NCBI GenBank assembly: GCA_040752275.1 | Contig: JBFMFH010000082.1 | Coordinates: 1 to 55,050, forward strand | Direction: 5' to 3' | Length of the DNA stretch: 55,050 nt | From: JBFMFH01 sp040752275 | Lineage (GTDB): Bacteria; Acidobacteriota; Vicinamibacteria; Vicinamibacterales; JAKQTR01 | In this document: in pieces, positions 33,720 through 43,099 of the stretch | Layout: each line of letters begins with the position of its first letter | How positions within the stretch are numbered: position 1 is the stretch's first letter | Notes under the pieces: model-generated | The model's database searches: none | The model's input: only the letters and a program-made list of their open reading frames with translations | Told to the model about the DNA's origin: nothing | Program-made: the position numbers and the translations under genes

Positions 33720-36604
33720 CTCACGCCAGGAGTGCGCCGGTCTTGCTCGGCGTCTGCGTGCTGGCCGTTGTCCTGCCGTGGACGTTGCTCGGCGCCCGGC
33801 AGGCCCAGTCCCCGGTCTTCAAGACCGGCGTCGACGTCATCGTCATTGACGCGGCGGTCGTCGACCGTTCGGGGGGGCCGGTGGCCGACCTGACCCCCGA
33901 GGACTTCGAGGTCCAGATTGACGGGCGGGTCCGTCGCGTGTCATCGGCGCAGTTCCTGTCCTACACCTCCCGCAGTGCGGCCCCGGAGCCAACAGGCGGC
34001 GCGGATCCCGACCTGCCGGCCGAGGCTGGCTACGCGTCGAACGAATCCCCGGCGAATGCCGGAACCGGCCGCCGCTTCGTCGTGCTGGCGGTCGATCAGG
34101 GGAGCTTCCCCGCCACGGGAGCACGGGCCGCCATGATGGCGGCATCCCGTTTCGTCGACGGGCTGCTGTCGACTGATCGGGTGGCCTTGACGACCTTTCC
34201 CCAACCCGGGCCGGCCGTGGCGTTCACCGGCGACCACGACGCCATCAAGCGCGGCCTGGCGCAGGTTGCCGGGTGGGCCGAGCCGCTGCCACGGACCGAC
34301 CCGCTCATGAGCCTGGCGGAGGGGCTCGGTATCGCGCAGAACGACCAGCGCATGCTCGACCAGGTCAGCGACCGGGAGTGTTCTGCGCTGACGTCCCTTG
34401 GCGGGCGGGTCACTGCGGAGATGATCGCGGCGTGCCGCGAGCGCCTGCGTCTATCGGTGTCCGCGGTCGTGCAGTACGCGACTCGGCAGGCCCTCGTGAG
34501 CCTCAGGGGTCTGCAGCGCGCCATCGCTCCGCTGGGCGCCATCTCGGCTCCGAAGACACTCGTGTTGGTCAGCGCGAGTCTCGTTGGCGGGCGCTACGAG
34601 CCCCTGCTCGGCACCGAGGAGGAGATTCGGATGGTCGAGCGACTGGCCGCGGCGACCCAGACGAGGCTCTTCGTCCTGCATGTCGAGACCGGGTTCTTCG
34701 ACGCGCTGGGCGTCGAACGCCAGCGCGTGGCCGGGATTGGCCAGCCTGATGTGGACGCGATGGCGTCGGGGCTCATTCAACTCGCGGATGCGACGGCCGG
34801 GTCCGTCCAGCGGCTGGTCGGTTCGAGCGACGTCCCCTTCGAACGCGTGGCGCGCGAGATGTCCGGTCAGTACCTCCTCGGCGTCGAGCCCTCCGAGGCG
34901 GAGCGCGACGGACTGCCTCACAAGATCAGGGTGCGTGTCCGGCGCCCGGACGTGACGGTGCGCAGTCGAGCCGAGTTCGTGATCCCGGCCGCCGCGTCGC
35001 CGGCCCTTTCGGCTGAGGACATCGTGAGGGGCGCACTCCGCTACCCCAGCGTGCGCAAGGACCTGGCGATTCGCCTGTCGACCCAGACGCTTCGAGAACC
35101 GGATGGCGGCAGCCTTCGGGTGATTCTGAGCGCGAGCCTCGACCGGGGCGTCGTTGCGCCGGCCGAGGTGCGTCTCGGCTACCTGATGACGAACAGGGAG
35201 GGCAAGTCGGCCGCGAGCTCGATCGACACCGTCAGGCTCCTGCCGGCCGGCTCGGGTCCCGACGCCGGCCTTGCGTACCTGGGCGTCATCAACGTGCCGC
35301 CAGGCACCTACTTGCTCAGGTTCGCCGCGCTTGCCTCTGACGGGCGCCTCGGCAGCGTGGACCACGTGGTCAATGCCCAGCTCGCGGCTGGCGACGGCCT
35401 CGCGGTGAGCGATCTGCTGCTCGTCGACCCGAGCCGGAATCCGGCGAAGGGCTTCGCGCCCCTGGTGGACGGCCGGGTGCTCGGCGACGAACTCGAGACC
35501 TACCTTGAGCTGTACCCGGCTGCGCGAGCGTCGGACCTCACGGTTGAGTTCCAGATCGGGGGCACGGGGCCCGACGAGGTGCTGGTGCGGGCGGCGGCCA
35601 AGATGACCGGGCACGAGTCGGCACGCCTGTCGGCTGAGACCGTGATCGATCTGCGTGCGTTGCCGCCGGGCACGTATCGCGTCGTGGCCCGCATCGGCCG
35701 CGGGGCGACGGCGATCGGCGAGGTCTCGCGCCCCTTCAGGCGGGAGCGGTCCACAGCGCCGGTGGGAGGCGAGGCGGGCGAGCTCGCCCCGAGGACGGCC
35801 TTTGCGGTCGGGGCCGGCGGCTCGCTCGTCAGACCCTTCCAGCGGACGGACGTGCTCGGCTCCGGGGCCCTCGCGTTCTTCCTGAAGCGAATGCAGCAGG
35901 CCGACGCGGCTGGCGGGACCCGCGCGGCGGTGCCTGCGGCCGAGGGCCTTCTGGAGGCCGGCCGCCTGGATGAGGCGCTGGCGGCCCTTGGCGAGGCGGG
36001 CTCGGACGAATTGTCCGTGACTTTTCTCCGGGGACTGGTACTATTTGCGAAGGGCGATCTCGAAGCGGCGGCGACGCAGTTCCGGGCTTCGCTCCGCCTC
36101 TCGTCGGACTTCCTGCCTGCGGCGTTCTACCTCGGCGCGTGCTACGCGGCCGGCGGACACGACCGCGAGGCCGCGGGTGCGTGGCTGACCTCGCTCGTCA
36201 CCGAGAGCGAGGCGCGTATCGTGTTCGATGTGCTGGCGGATGCGCTGCTGCGGCTCCGTGACGCCGAGCAGGCGGTGATGATCCTGACGGAGGCGCGAGA
36301 GCGCTGGCCCGACGACCGCAGTTTCGTGCCGCGCCTGGCGGCGGCCGAGTTGCTGCGGCGGCACGAGGATGAGGCACTGGCGCTGCTGCGACCGTACATC
36401 GACGGGCGTCCTGACGATGTGGCGGCGCTCATGCTCGCGTTGCGGGCGCTCTACGATGCCCACGCCGCGGGGCGGCGGGCGGCCTCGGCGGCGGAGGACG
36501 CCGCCACGGCCGCGCGTTACGCGGACCGGTATCGAGCCGCCGGTGGCCCGGACGCCGCGCTGGTGGATCGGTGGGTTGCATTCATTCGCAGCAAGGTGCG
36601 GTAG
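33716..36604 (+). CDS. VWA-like protein with C-terminal TPR region
   Basis: An exported 962-residue protein from ATG 33716 (ATGA overlap with the upstream gene). It begins with a signal segment (VLLGVCVLAVVLPWTLLG), then the Acidobacterial VWFA module (VFKTGVDVIVIDAAVVDRSG, TPEDFEVQIDGRVRRV, FVVLAVDQGSF). The MIDAS is degenerate: DQGSF replaces DxSxS, so metal binding is doubtful. A central beta-rich part (about 440-700) follows. The last 200 residues are TPR-like helices (LLEAGRLDEALAALGEAG, LVLFAKGDLEAAATQFRASL, FYLGACYAAGGHDREAAGAW). It is likely a secreted scaffold. Confidence 0.9.
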   Translation: MTHARSAPVLLGVCVLAVVLPWTLLGARQAQSPVFKTGVDVIVIDAAVVDRSGGPVADLTPEDFEVQIDGRVRRVSSAQFLSYTSRSAAPEPTGGADPDLPAEAGYASNESPANAGTGRRFVVLAVDQGSFPATGARAAMMAASRFVDGLLSTDRVALTTFPQPGPAVAFTGDHDAIKRGLAQVAGWAEPLPRTDPLMSLAEGLGIAQNDQRMLDQVSDRECSALTSLGGRVTAEMIAACRERLRLSVSAVVQYATRQALVSLRGLQRAIAPLGAISAPKTLVLVSASLVGGRYEPLLGTEEEIRMVERLAAATQTRLFVLHVETGFFDALGVERQRVAGIGQPDVDAMASGLIQLADATAGSVQRLVGSSDVPFERVAREMSGQYLLGVEPSEAERDGLPHKIRVRVRRPDVTVRSRAEFVIPAAASPALSAEDIVRGALRYPSVRKDLAIRLSTQTLREPDGGSLRVILSASLDRGVVAPAEVRLGYLMTNREGKSAASSIDTVRLLPAGSGPDAGLAYLGVINVPPGTYLLRFAALASDGRLGSVDHVVNAQLAAGDGLAVSDLLLVDPSRNPAKGFAPLVDGRVLGDELETYLELYPAARASDLTVEFQIGGTGPDEVLVRAAAKMTGHESARLSAETVIDLRALPPGTYRVVARIGRGATAIGEVSRPFRRERSTAPVGGEAGELAPRTAFAVGAGGSLVRPFQRTDVLGSGALAFFLKRMQQADAAGGTRAAVPAAEGLLEAGRLDEALAALGEAGSDELSVTFLRGLVLFAKGDLEAAATQFRASLRLSSDFLPAAFYLGACYAAGGHDREAAGAWLTSLVTESEARIVFDVLADALLRLRDAEQAVMILTEARERWPDDRSFVPRLAAAELLRRHEDEALALLRPYIDGRPDDVAALMLALRALYDAHAAGRRAASAAEDAATAARYADRYRAAGGPDAALVDRWVAFIRSKVR

Positions 36605-36642
36605 GGCTTCGCCGCCGGCGGGGCGCCGCGTGGAGGGACGGC

Positions 36643-38751
36643 GTGACGGGCGATCGTCGAGGTGGTCGCGTTGCACTGAGGTGGATCGTGATCGCGCTGG
36701 CGGTGTCGGCTGCCAGCCTCCGCGGATCGAGCCCCGGCGCCGAGGGACAGGCCCCGCAGCCGACCTTCCGCTCGGGCGTCGAACTCGTCGCCGTCGAAGT
36801 GGGCGTCGTCGGGCCGGACGGTACGCCCGTGACCGGCCTGGGTCCTGACGACTTCGAGGTCGCGGTCGACGGCCGGCCGAGGCGCGTGGTGTCGGTGGGC
36901 TACGCGGACTTCTTCCGGCGGCAGGTTGTCGGGCCGGCCGTGCCGCCGCTCGACGCGACCTTCAGTTCGAACGACCGCGAGACCGGCACGGGCGGTCAGG
37001 AGCGGTTTGTCGTGCTGGCGATCGATCAGGCCAGCTTCACGGCAGGTTCCGCCCGCAGCGCGATCGAGGCGGCGAAGCGGTTCGTCGACCGGTTGGGTGA
37101 ATTCGACCGCGTTGCATTGGCGGCCTTCCCCAGACCCGGTCCGGTGGTGTGGCCAACGACGGATCGGGAGGCGATCCGGAAGGCGCTGTCGCTGGTCGCC
37201 GGAAGGGCGGAGCCCGTCCAGCCGCCCCATCCGGACCTGCACTTCAGCGTCAGCGAGGCGCTCGACATCGCCGGCGGCGATACGCGGGTCCTCGACGCCG
37301 TCTACGAGCGCGAGTGCAGCCGCTACAACACGCCTGTCGATCTGCAGCTCTGCCGCACAAGCATCGAGTCGGGCGTGCCCGTGGTCATTGACGCCGTGCG
37401 GACGCGGACCTGGCAGAGTCTCAGCGGCCTGCAGGGTGTCATCGACAACCTCAAGGCCATCGAGGGCCGGAAGACCGTCGTCCTGCTCAGTGCAGGGATC
37501 GCCGGCACCGATGAGCGATCAGTCCTCGACTACTCGGGCGAGCTGCGGCGCATTGCGGAATCCGCGGCGGCGTGCAACTGCTTCATCTACGCGCTGCACG
37601 TCGACCGCAGCTACATGGACGCCTTCGATGTCGAGCGCGTGCGCGTCTCGGAATCGCTCTCCCGCGACGCGGCCCTGATGACGACCGGACTCGACACGAT
37701 AGTCGGGATGAATGGCGGGGCCAGGTACAGAGTCGTCGCCGGGGCCGACTTCGCCTTCGAGCGCGTCTCGCGGGAGATCGCCGGGTACTACCTGCTGGCT
37801 GTGGAAGCGGACCCGTCCGACCGGGATGGCAGGCCGCACCGGATCCGGGTCCGTGTAGCTCGCCGGGGCGTCCAGGTGCGCAGTCGTCCGCAGTTCACGA
37901 TCGCACGTCCCGAACCGGAAGCCGCGACGGCTGAGGATCGGGTGGCTCGCCTCCTCAGGACAGGAGAGGTGAACCGGGACCTTCCCATCCGCGTGTCCAC
38001 GCAGTCCATGCGCGAACGCGACGCCCGCCGCCTCAATGTCTACGTGCGGGCCGACATCGGCCGCTTCGTGACGGGCGCAGCCGACCTGCATGTCGGCCTG
38101 TCGGTCATCGATTCCACGGGACGTGAGGCGGGAACCCTGGTCGAACGAAAGACCATGGCACCCTTGAAGTCCGGCGACGAGGTCGTGTGGCCGTACTCCA
38201 AGCTCATCGTCCTGGAGCCCGGGGTGTACACGCTCCGCGTTGCCGCGGCGCGTGAGGACGGGGCCCTCGGCTCGGCCGCTCACCGTTTCGAGGCCAAGCT
38301 CGGTGCGGGAGAGGGCGCGCAGTTGAGCGATCTGCTCATGCTCGACGCCGAGCAGACGGCCGGCGATCAACTCCTGACCATGGTGGACGGACGGCTGAGG
38401 AGCACGCGGCTGGGCACCTATGTCGAGGTCTACCCGGAGCGCGGGCGGACGGTGTCCAGGGTGACCTTCGCCCTGGCCGAACAATCAGGCGTGCGGCCGA
38501 TCCTCACCGTGGAAGGGACCATGCGCGGCCGGGGTCCGGACGGGCGAGTGCGCGCGTCGGCCGAGATCGACGTCCAGCTTCTCGAGGCCGGCGACTATGT
38601 GGCCACGGCCACAGCCTTCGACGGTGAGTGGCCCGTCGGGCAGGTCTCACGCCCGTTCCGGATCGAGCCGGCCGCCGAGCTGGGTCGGTCCCTGCGGGAT
38701 GCCGCGTCTCCGGCCCAGACGTTCTTGGCGCCGCGGCGGCGGACACGCTAG
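36643..38751 (+). CDS. VWA-like protein, paralogue of the preceding gene without TPR
   Basis: An exported 702-residue protein. The GTG at 36643 has GGAGGG 5 nt upstream and opens a signal (WIVIALAVSAASLRGSS). The domain order matches residues 1-720 of the preceding protein: FRSGVELVAVEVGVVGPDG, PDDFEVAVDGRPRRVVS, FVVLAIDQASF, then a beta-rich half with near-parallel phrases (LPIRVSTQSMRE, VYTLRVAAAREDGALGSAAH, QLSDLLMLD, GTYVEVYPE). The MIDAS is degenerate (DQASF). The pair clearly arose by tandem duplication, with TPR gain or loss. Its stop codon overlaps the -10 box of ahcY. Confidence 0.9.
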   Translation: MTGDRRGGRVALRWIVIALAVSAASLRGSSPGAEGQAPQPTFRSGVELVAVEVGVVGPDGTPVTGLGPDDFEVAVDGRPRRVVSVGYADFFRRQVVGPAVPPLDATFSSNDRETGTGGQERFVVLAIDQASFTAGSARSAIEAAKRFVDRLGEFDRVALAAFPRPGPVVWPTTDREAIRKALSLVAGRAEPVQPPHPDLHFSVSEALDIAGGDTRVLDAVYERECSRYNTPVDLQLCRTSIESGVPVVIDAVRTRTWQSLSGLQGVIDNLKAIEGRKTVVLLSAGIAGTDERSVLDYSGELRRIAESAAACNCFIYALHVDRSYMDAFDVERVRVSESLSRDAALMTTGLDTIVGMNGGARYRVVAGADFAFERVSREIAGYYLLAVEADPSDRDGRPHRIRVRVARRGVQVRSRPQFTIARPEPEAATAEDRVARLLRTGEVNRDLPIRVSTQSMRERDARRLNVYVRADIGRFVTGAADLHVGLSVIDSTGREAGTLVERKTMAPLKSGDEVVWPYSKLIVLEPGVYTLRVAAAREDGALGSAAHRFEAKLGAGEGAQLSDLLMLDAEQTAGDQLLTMVDGRLRSTRLGTYVEVYPERGRTVSRVTFALAEQSGVRPILTVEGTMRGRGPDGRVRASAEIDVQLLEAGDYVATATAFDGEWPVGQVSRPFRIEPAAELGRSLRDAASPAQTFLAPRRRTR

Positions 38752-38754
38752 AAT
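38725..38754 (+). promoter_or_regulatory. ahcY promoter (TTGGCG-18-TAGAAT)
   Basis: TTGGCG at 38725-38730 and TAGAAT at 38749-38754 are spaced 18 nt. The -10 box includes the TAG stop codon of the VWA gene. The predicted transcription start is near 38761, leaving a 74-nt leader before ahcY. Confidence 0.5.
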
Positions 38755-38760
38755 CGAAGG

Positions 38761-38834
38761 TCCAGTGAGGCAACTGAAACGCTGAGAGGCGGTCCCGCCG
38801 GCCGAAGGGCCCGGGGCGTGAAGGAGATGGATAT
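38761..38834 (+). ncRNA. Structured 5' leader of ahcY (candidate cis-regulatory RNA)
   Basis: ACGC (38779-38782) pairs with GCGT (38816-38819) and closes a junction with two hairpins, GGCG-GTCC-CGCC (38788-38799) and GGCC-GAAG-GGCC (38800-38811). The second can extend into the first, giving two competing folds just ahead of the ribosome binding site AAGGAG (38821-38826). It does not match the SAH riboswitch consensus I know. It may be a regulatory leader or simply GC-rich sequence. Confidence 0.35.
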
Positions 38835-40334
38835 ATGAGCGTGGCCGTTGAGCGGGTTCATTCATTCGAGGCAGCTCGCAAGGCGGGTCGGACGCCGTAC
38901 AAGGTCGCCGACCTCGGACTGGCCGAGTGGGGGCGCAAAGAGATTCGTCTGGCCGAGCAGGAGATGCCGGGGCTGTTGGCCCTGCGGGAACGCTACCGCG
39001 GGCAGGCGCCCCTCGCCGGCGCTCGGATCACGGGCAGCCTGCACATGACGATTCAGACGGCCGTGCTCATCGAGACGCTGGCGGATCTCGGCGCTGACGT
39101 TCGATGGGCGTCCTGCAACATCTTCTCGACGCAGGACCACGCCGCGGCCGCCGTCGTCGTCGGCCGGCCCGAGACGGGCGGGAAGCCGGAGACGCCGAAG
39201 GGCATCCCGGTGTTTGCCTGGAAGGGTGAGACCCTCGAGGAGTACTGGTGGTGCACGCGCGAGGCGCTCCTGTGGCCCGATGGCAGCGGCCCCACGCAGA
39301 TCGTCGACGATGGCGGTGATGCGACCCTGGTGCTGCACAAGGCGTATGAATACGAGAAGGCCGGATCCGTACCGGCATTCGATCCGAACGCCGAGCCGGA
39401 AGAGTGGGGCGTCATCCTCGACCTGCTGCGCGGCGAACTCAAGAACCACCCCGGCCGCTGGACGAAGGTGGCAAGAGGCGTCCAGGGAGTCAGCGAAGAA
39501 ACGACCACCGGCGTTCATCGCCTCTACCAGATGGTGGAGAACGGGACGTTGCTGTTCCCGGCGATCAACGTCAATGACTCGGTCACCAAGAGCAAGTTCG
39601 ACAACATCTACGGCTGCCGCCATTCGCTGCCGGATGGCATCATGCGGGCGAGCGACGTGATGATCGGCGGCAAGCTGGCCGTGGTGTGCGGGTTCGGCGA
39701 GGTCGGGAAGGGTTCGGCGCAGGCGCTGCGCGGCCAAGGATGCCGGGTCGTCATCACAGAGATCGATCCGATCTGCGCGCTGCAGGCGGTGATGGAAGGC
39801 TACGAGGTCGCGACGCTCGATGAGATGCTCGACAAAGCCGACATCTTCATCACCGCGACGGGCAACTTCAACGTCGTGACGGCCGGGCAGATGGGCCGCA
39901 TGAAGGACAAGGCGATTGTCGGCAACATCGGTCACTTCGACAACGAGATCGACATGGCCGGCCTCAAGAAGGTGCCGGGGATCCAGCGCATCACCATCAA
40001 GCCCCAGTACGACGAGTGGCGGTTCCCGGACGGGCACAGTGTGATGGTCCTGGCGGAAGGGCGGTTGCTGAACCTCGGCTGCGCTACCGGCCACCCGAGC
40101 TTCGTGATGTCGGCCTCGTTCACGAACCAGGTCCTGGCGCAGCTCGAGCTCTACCTGCACAACGACAAGTACGAGAAGCGCGTCTACATGTTGCCCAAGC
40201 ACCTCGATGAGGAGGTGGCCCGGCTGCACCTGCCGCACCTGGGCGTGAGGCTGACCCGGCTGACCCCGGAGCAGGCCGACTACATCAACGTGCCCGTCGA
40301 CGGCCCGTACAAGCCGGAGCACTACCGGTACTGA
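38835..40334 (+). CDS. ahcY: Adenosylhomocysteinase
   Basis: A 499-residue S-adenosylhomocysteine hydrolase, complete to the diagnostic C-terminus PYKPEHYRY. Substrate and catalytic regions (GSLHMTIQTAVLIETL, SCNIFSTQDHAAAA, GVSEETTTGVHRLY, NVNDSVTKSKFDN) and the NAD-binding loop VCGFGEVGKGSAQALRGQG are present. It cleaves SAH to adenosine and homocysteine in the cytoplasm, feeding MetH. It includes the roughly 40-residue insertion (GIPVFAWKGETLEEYWWCTR) typical of many bacterial forms. The ATG at 38835 has AAGGAG 8 nt upstream. It has its own promoter and leader. Confidence 0.98.
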   Translation: MSVAVERVHSFEAARKAGRTPYKVADLGLAEWGRKEIRLAEQEMPGLLALRERYRGQAPLAGARITGSLHMTIQTAVLIETLADLGADVRWASCNIFSTQDHAAAAVVVGRPETGGKPETPKGIPVFAWKGETLEEYWWCTREALLWPDGSGPTQIVDDGGDATLVLHKAYEYEKAGSVPAFDPNAEPEEWGVILDLLRGELKNHPGRWTKVARGVQGVSEETTTGVHRLYQMVENGTLLFPAINVNDSVTKSKFDNIYGCRHSLPDGIMRASDVMIGGKLAVVCGFGEVGKGSAQALRGQGCRVVITEIDPICALQAVMEGYEVATLDEMLDKADIFITATGNFNVVTAGQMGRMKDKAIVGNIGHFDNEIDMAGLKKVPGIQRITIKPQYDEWRFPDGHSVMVLAEGRLLNLGCATGHPSFVMSASFTNQVLAQLELYLHNDKYEKRVYMLPKHLDEEVARLHLPHLGVRLTRLTPEQADYINVPVDGPYKPEHYRY

Positions 40335-40431
40335 CAGGCGTCGGGCGTCTGGCGGCAGGCGACAGGGGAGGCGTCGGGCGGCAGGCGACAGGGGAGGCGT
40401 CGGGCGACAGGCGACAGGGCAGGCGACAGGG
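40335..40431. repeat. Composite tandem repeat of heptanucleotides (26-bp unit)
   Basis: Blocks of GGCGTCG, GGCGGCA and GGCGACA separated by GGGGA-type joints. They form a 26-bp unit (40369-40394 and 40395-40420, one base different) with a longer variant before and a partial copy after. It fills the convergent gap between ahcY and sufE. Confidence 0.8.
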
Positions 40432-40434
40432 TGT

Positions 40435-40872
40435 CTATGTACTCCGCGCGCGGCGGGCGAGAGCCTGGACGGCCTGCACCATCGCCATCAGGCCCATCCC
40501 TTTCCCCATCGAGATGTTCTGACGGAAGAGCCGCTCGATCAGGTCGCCGGGAATCTCGGCGAACGCCTCGGGCTTCTCGCCAGAGAGCGTGGAATCGAGG
40601 ATCGCCGCGAGTGCCTTCGCCGAGACGCCGGACGGGTTCTCCACGGCGAAGTAGAGCCTGAGGCGGCCGTCCTCCTCCGGGACGGCCCAGACGTGCGCGT
40701 CCGACTCGCAGTACGGCACCTGATGCTCTCTCGCGAAGGGCCGCGTTGCCACTTCCGGCGGCACCTCGCGAAACCGATCCGCGTAGGAGACCAAGAGGTT
40801 CGCCCGATCCGCGGGATCGGTCACCATGGCGAAGGTATCGAGCAGATCGGCCAGGACTGGAGGGATGGACAT
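40435..40872 (-). CDS. sufE: SufE-family sulfur acceptor protein
   Basis: A 145-residue cytosolic protein with the SufE fold. The sulfur-accepting Cys lies in VPYCESDAHVWAV, followed by LRLYFAVENPSGVSAKAL and the C-terminal helices. SufE takes persulfide from a cysteine desulfurase for Fe-S assembly; no suf genes are adjacent, so a more general sulfur-relay role is open. The sulfurtransferase gene directly upstream on the same strand (26 bp gap) suggests a two-gene sulfur-transfer unit. The ATG at 40872 (MSIPPVLADLL) has no good ribosome binding site; the frame is open further but overlaps the sulfurtransferase gene. Confidence 0.88.
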   Translation of the reverse strand: MSIPPVLADLLDTFAMVTDPADRANLLVSYADRFREVPPEVATRPFAREHQVPYCESDAHVWAVPEEDGRLRLYFAVENPSGVSAKALAAILDSTLSGEKPEAFAEIPGDLIERLFRQNISMGKGMGLMAMVQAVQALARRARST

Positions 40873-40898
40873 GATCGGATCGTCTTCTGTCTTCTTGT

Positions 40899-41765
<867 letters not shown>

Positions 41766-41812
41766 AGACAACCTCGAGGTTCCTTTCGTTCTGCGTAACG
41801 GCCGTGCATATA

Positions 41813-41827
41813 GGACCATTATAGTCC
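41813..41827. promoter_or_regulatory. Symmetrical bidirectional -10 element
   Basis: GGAC-CATTATA-GTCC holds TATAAT on the minus strand (41818-41823, toward the sulfurtransferase) and TATAGT on the plus strand (41820-41825, toward the MFS gene). Flanking GGAC/GTCC arms make the site palindromic. Predicted leaders are about 45 nt and under 15 nt. Confidence 0.5.
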
Positions 41828-41840
41828 GAAATCCGTCCCG

Positions 41841-43091
41841 GTGAACCCCTCAGACTCGCCCTACGTCGCCCTCCGCTACCGGAACTTCCGATTGCTCTGG
41901 TTGGGGCAGCTCGTCTCGGTGACGGGCTCCATGATGCAGACAGCCGCCATCCTGTGGCACGTCTCGCTGCTCGCGCCGGCAGGCCAGAAGGGCCTGGCCC
42001 TGGGCATGGTCGGGCTGGTCCGCGTGCTGCCGATTGTCGGCTTCTCGATGGTCAGCGGGGTGGTGGCCGATGTGTACGACCGGCGCCGCGTCATGTTGAT
42101 TTCACAGAGCCTGATGACCGTGCTGGCGGTCCTGCTCGGCTCCCTGGCGCACGCAGGCGTCCATTCCTTGCTGCCGGTCTACCTCCTCGCCGGGCTGACC
42201 TCTTCGGCTGGGGCCTTTGACGGTCCGGCGAGGCAGGCGCTCGTCCCGAACCTCGTGGCCCGGGCGCAGTTGCCCAACGCCATCAGCCTGAACACCATCA
42301 TGTTTCAAGTGGCGGCGGTCCTCGGACCGTCCCTGGGCGGCATCGTCATTGCGGCGGCAGGGGTCGCGTGGGCGTACTGGGCGAACGCCATCTCGTTCCT
42401 GTTCGTCATCGGTGCGCTGGTGCTGATGCGCGACGTTCCGGCGACAGAAGGGACGAAGGGGGTGTCGCCAGCCCGCGTGTCGTGGTCGGCGGCGCTCGAT
42501 GGGCTGCGGTTCGTCTTTGCACAGCCGCTCATCCGGTCTTCGATGCTGCTCGACTTCTTCGCGACGTTCTTCTCGTCGGCGACCGCGCTGCTGCCCATCT
42601 TCGCGCAGGACGTGCTCGGCATTGGTGCCGGCGGCTATGGGTGGCTCTACGCTGCGCCCTCGGTCGGCGCCCTACTGGCCAGCACCGCCATGGTGCGCCT
42701 CGTGGACGCGATCCACCGCCACGGAGCGGTCCTCCTCTGGTCGGTGGCCGCCTACGGCGCGGCCACGGTCGCCTTTGGATGCTCCCGGTCCTTCGGGCTC
42801 ATGTTCGCCTGCCTGGCGATGGTGGGGGCGAGCGACACCATCAACATGGTGCTCCGCGGCGTCCTTCGCCAGCTTGAAACGCCGGACCACCTGCGCGGCC
42901 GAATGACCGGCGTCAACATGGTCTTCTTCAATGGGGGGCCGCAGCTCGGTGAGCTCGAGGCCGGGCTGGTGGCGAACTGGCTGGGGGCACCGTTCTCGGT
43001 GGTCAGCGGCGGGATCGGATGTCTGCTCGCGACCGGGTGGGTCGCCTGGCGCACACCAGCCTTGCGGGGCTACCGGCGCAAGTCGCAGTGA
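41841..43091 (+). CDS. MFS transporter, EntS-like exporter family
   Basis: A 416-residue inner-membrane protein with 12 predicted helices. It resembles the MFS_3/EntS group (LRYRNFRLLWLGQLVSVTGS, AGLTSSAGAFDGPARQALVP, LPNAISLNTIMFQVAAVLGP). The motif-A-like loop is VVADVYDRRRVM. Relatives export siderophores or drugs; the substrate here is unknown. The GTG start at 41841 lacks a Shine-Dalgarno sequence and lies 15 nt behind a TATAGT box. It is divergent from the sulfurtransferase gene and converges on the polyferredoxin gene with an 8-bp gap. Confidence 0.92.
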   Translation: MNPSDSPYVALRYRNFRLLWLGQLVSVTGSMMQTAAILWHVSLLAPAGQKGLALGMVGLVRVLPIVGFSMVSGVVADVYDRRRVMLISQSLMTVLAVLLGSLAHAGVHSLLPVYLLAGLTSSAGAFDGPARQALVPNLVARAQLPNAISLNTIMFQVAAVLGPSLGGIVIAAAGVAWAYWANAISFLFVIGALVLMRDVPATEGTKGVSPARVSWSAALDGLRFVFAQPLIRSSMLLDFFATFFSSATALLPIFAQDVLGIGAGGYGWLYAAPSVGALLASTAMVRLVDAIHRHGAVLLWSVAAYGAATVAFGCSRSFGLMFACLAMVGASDTINMVLRGVLRQLETPDHLRGRMTGVNMVFFNGGPQLGELEAGLVANWLGAPFSVVSGGIGCLLATGWVAWRTPALRGYRRKSQ

Positions 43092-43099
43092 CTGGCTCA

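Noticed and set aside
38779..38819. TPP riboswitch before ahcY, suggested by GCTGAGAGG
   Set aside because: Only the short CUGAGA-like string matches; the second conserved TPP half is absent and the gene is not a thiamin gene.
38761..38834. Known SAH riboswitch before ahcY
   Set aside because: The conserved GAGGAGCGCUGC and CCAGGCUCG blocks of that class are missing, so only an unassigned structured leader is claimed.
40335..40431. CRISPR array
   Set aside because: Repeats are 7- and 26-bp units without unique spacers, and no cas genes are present in the window.
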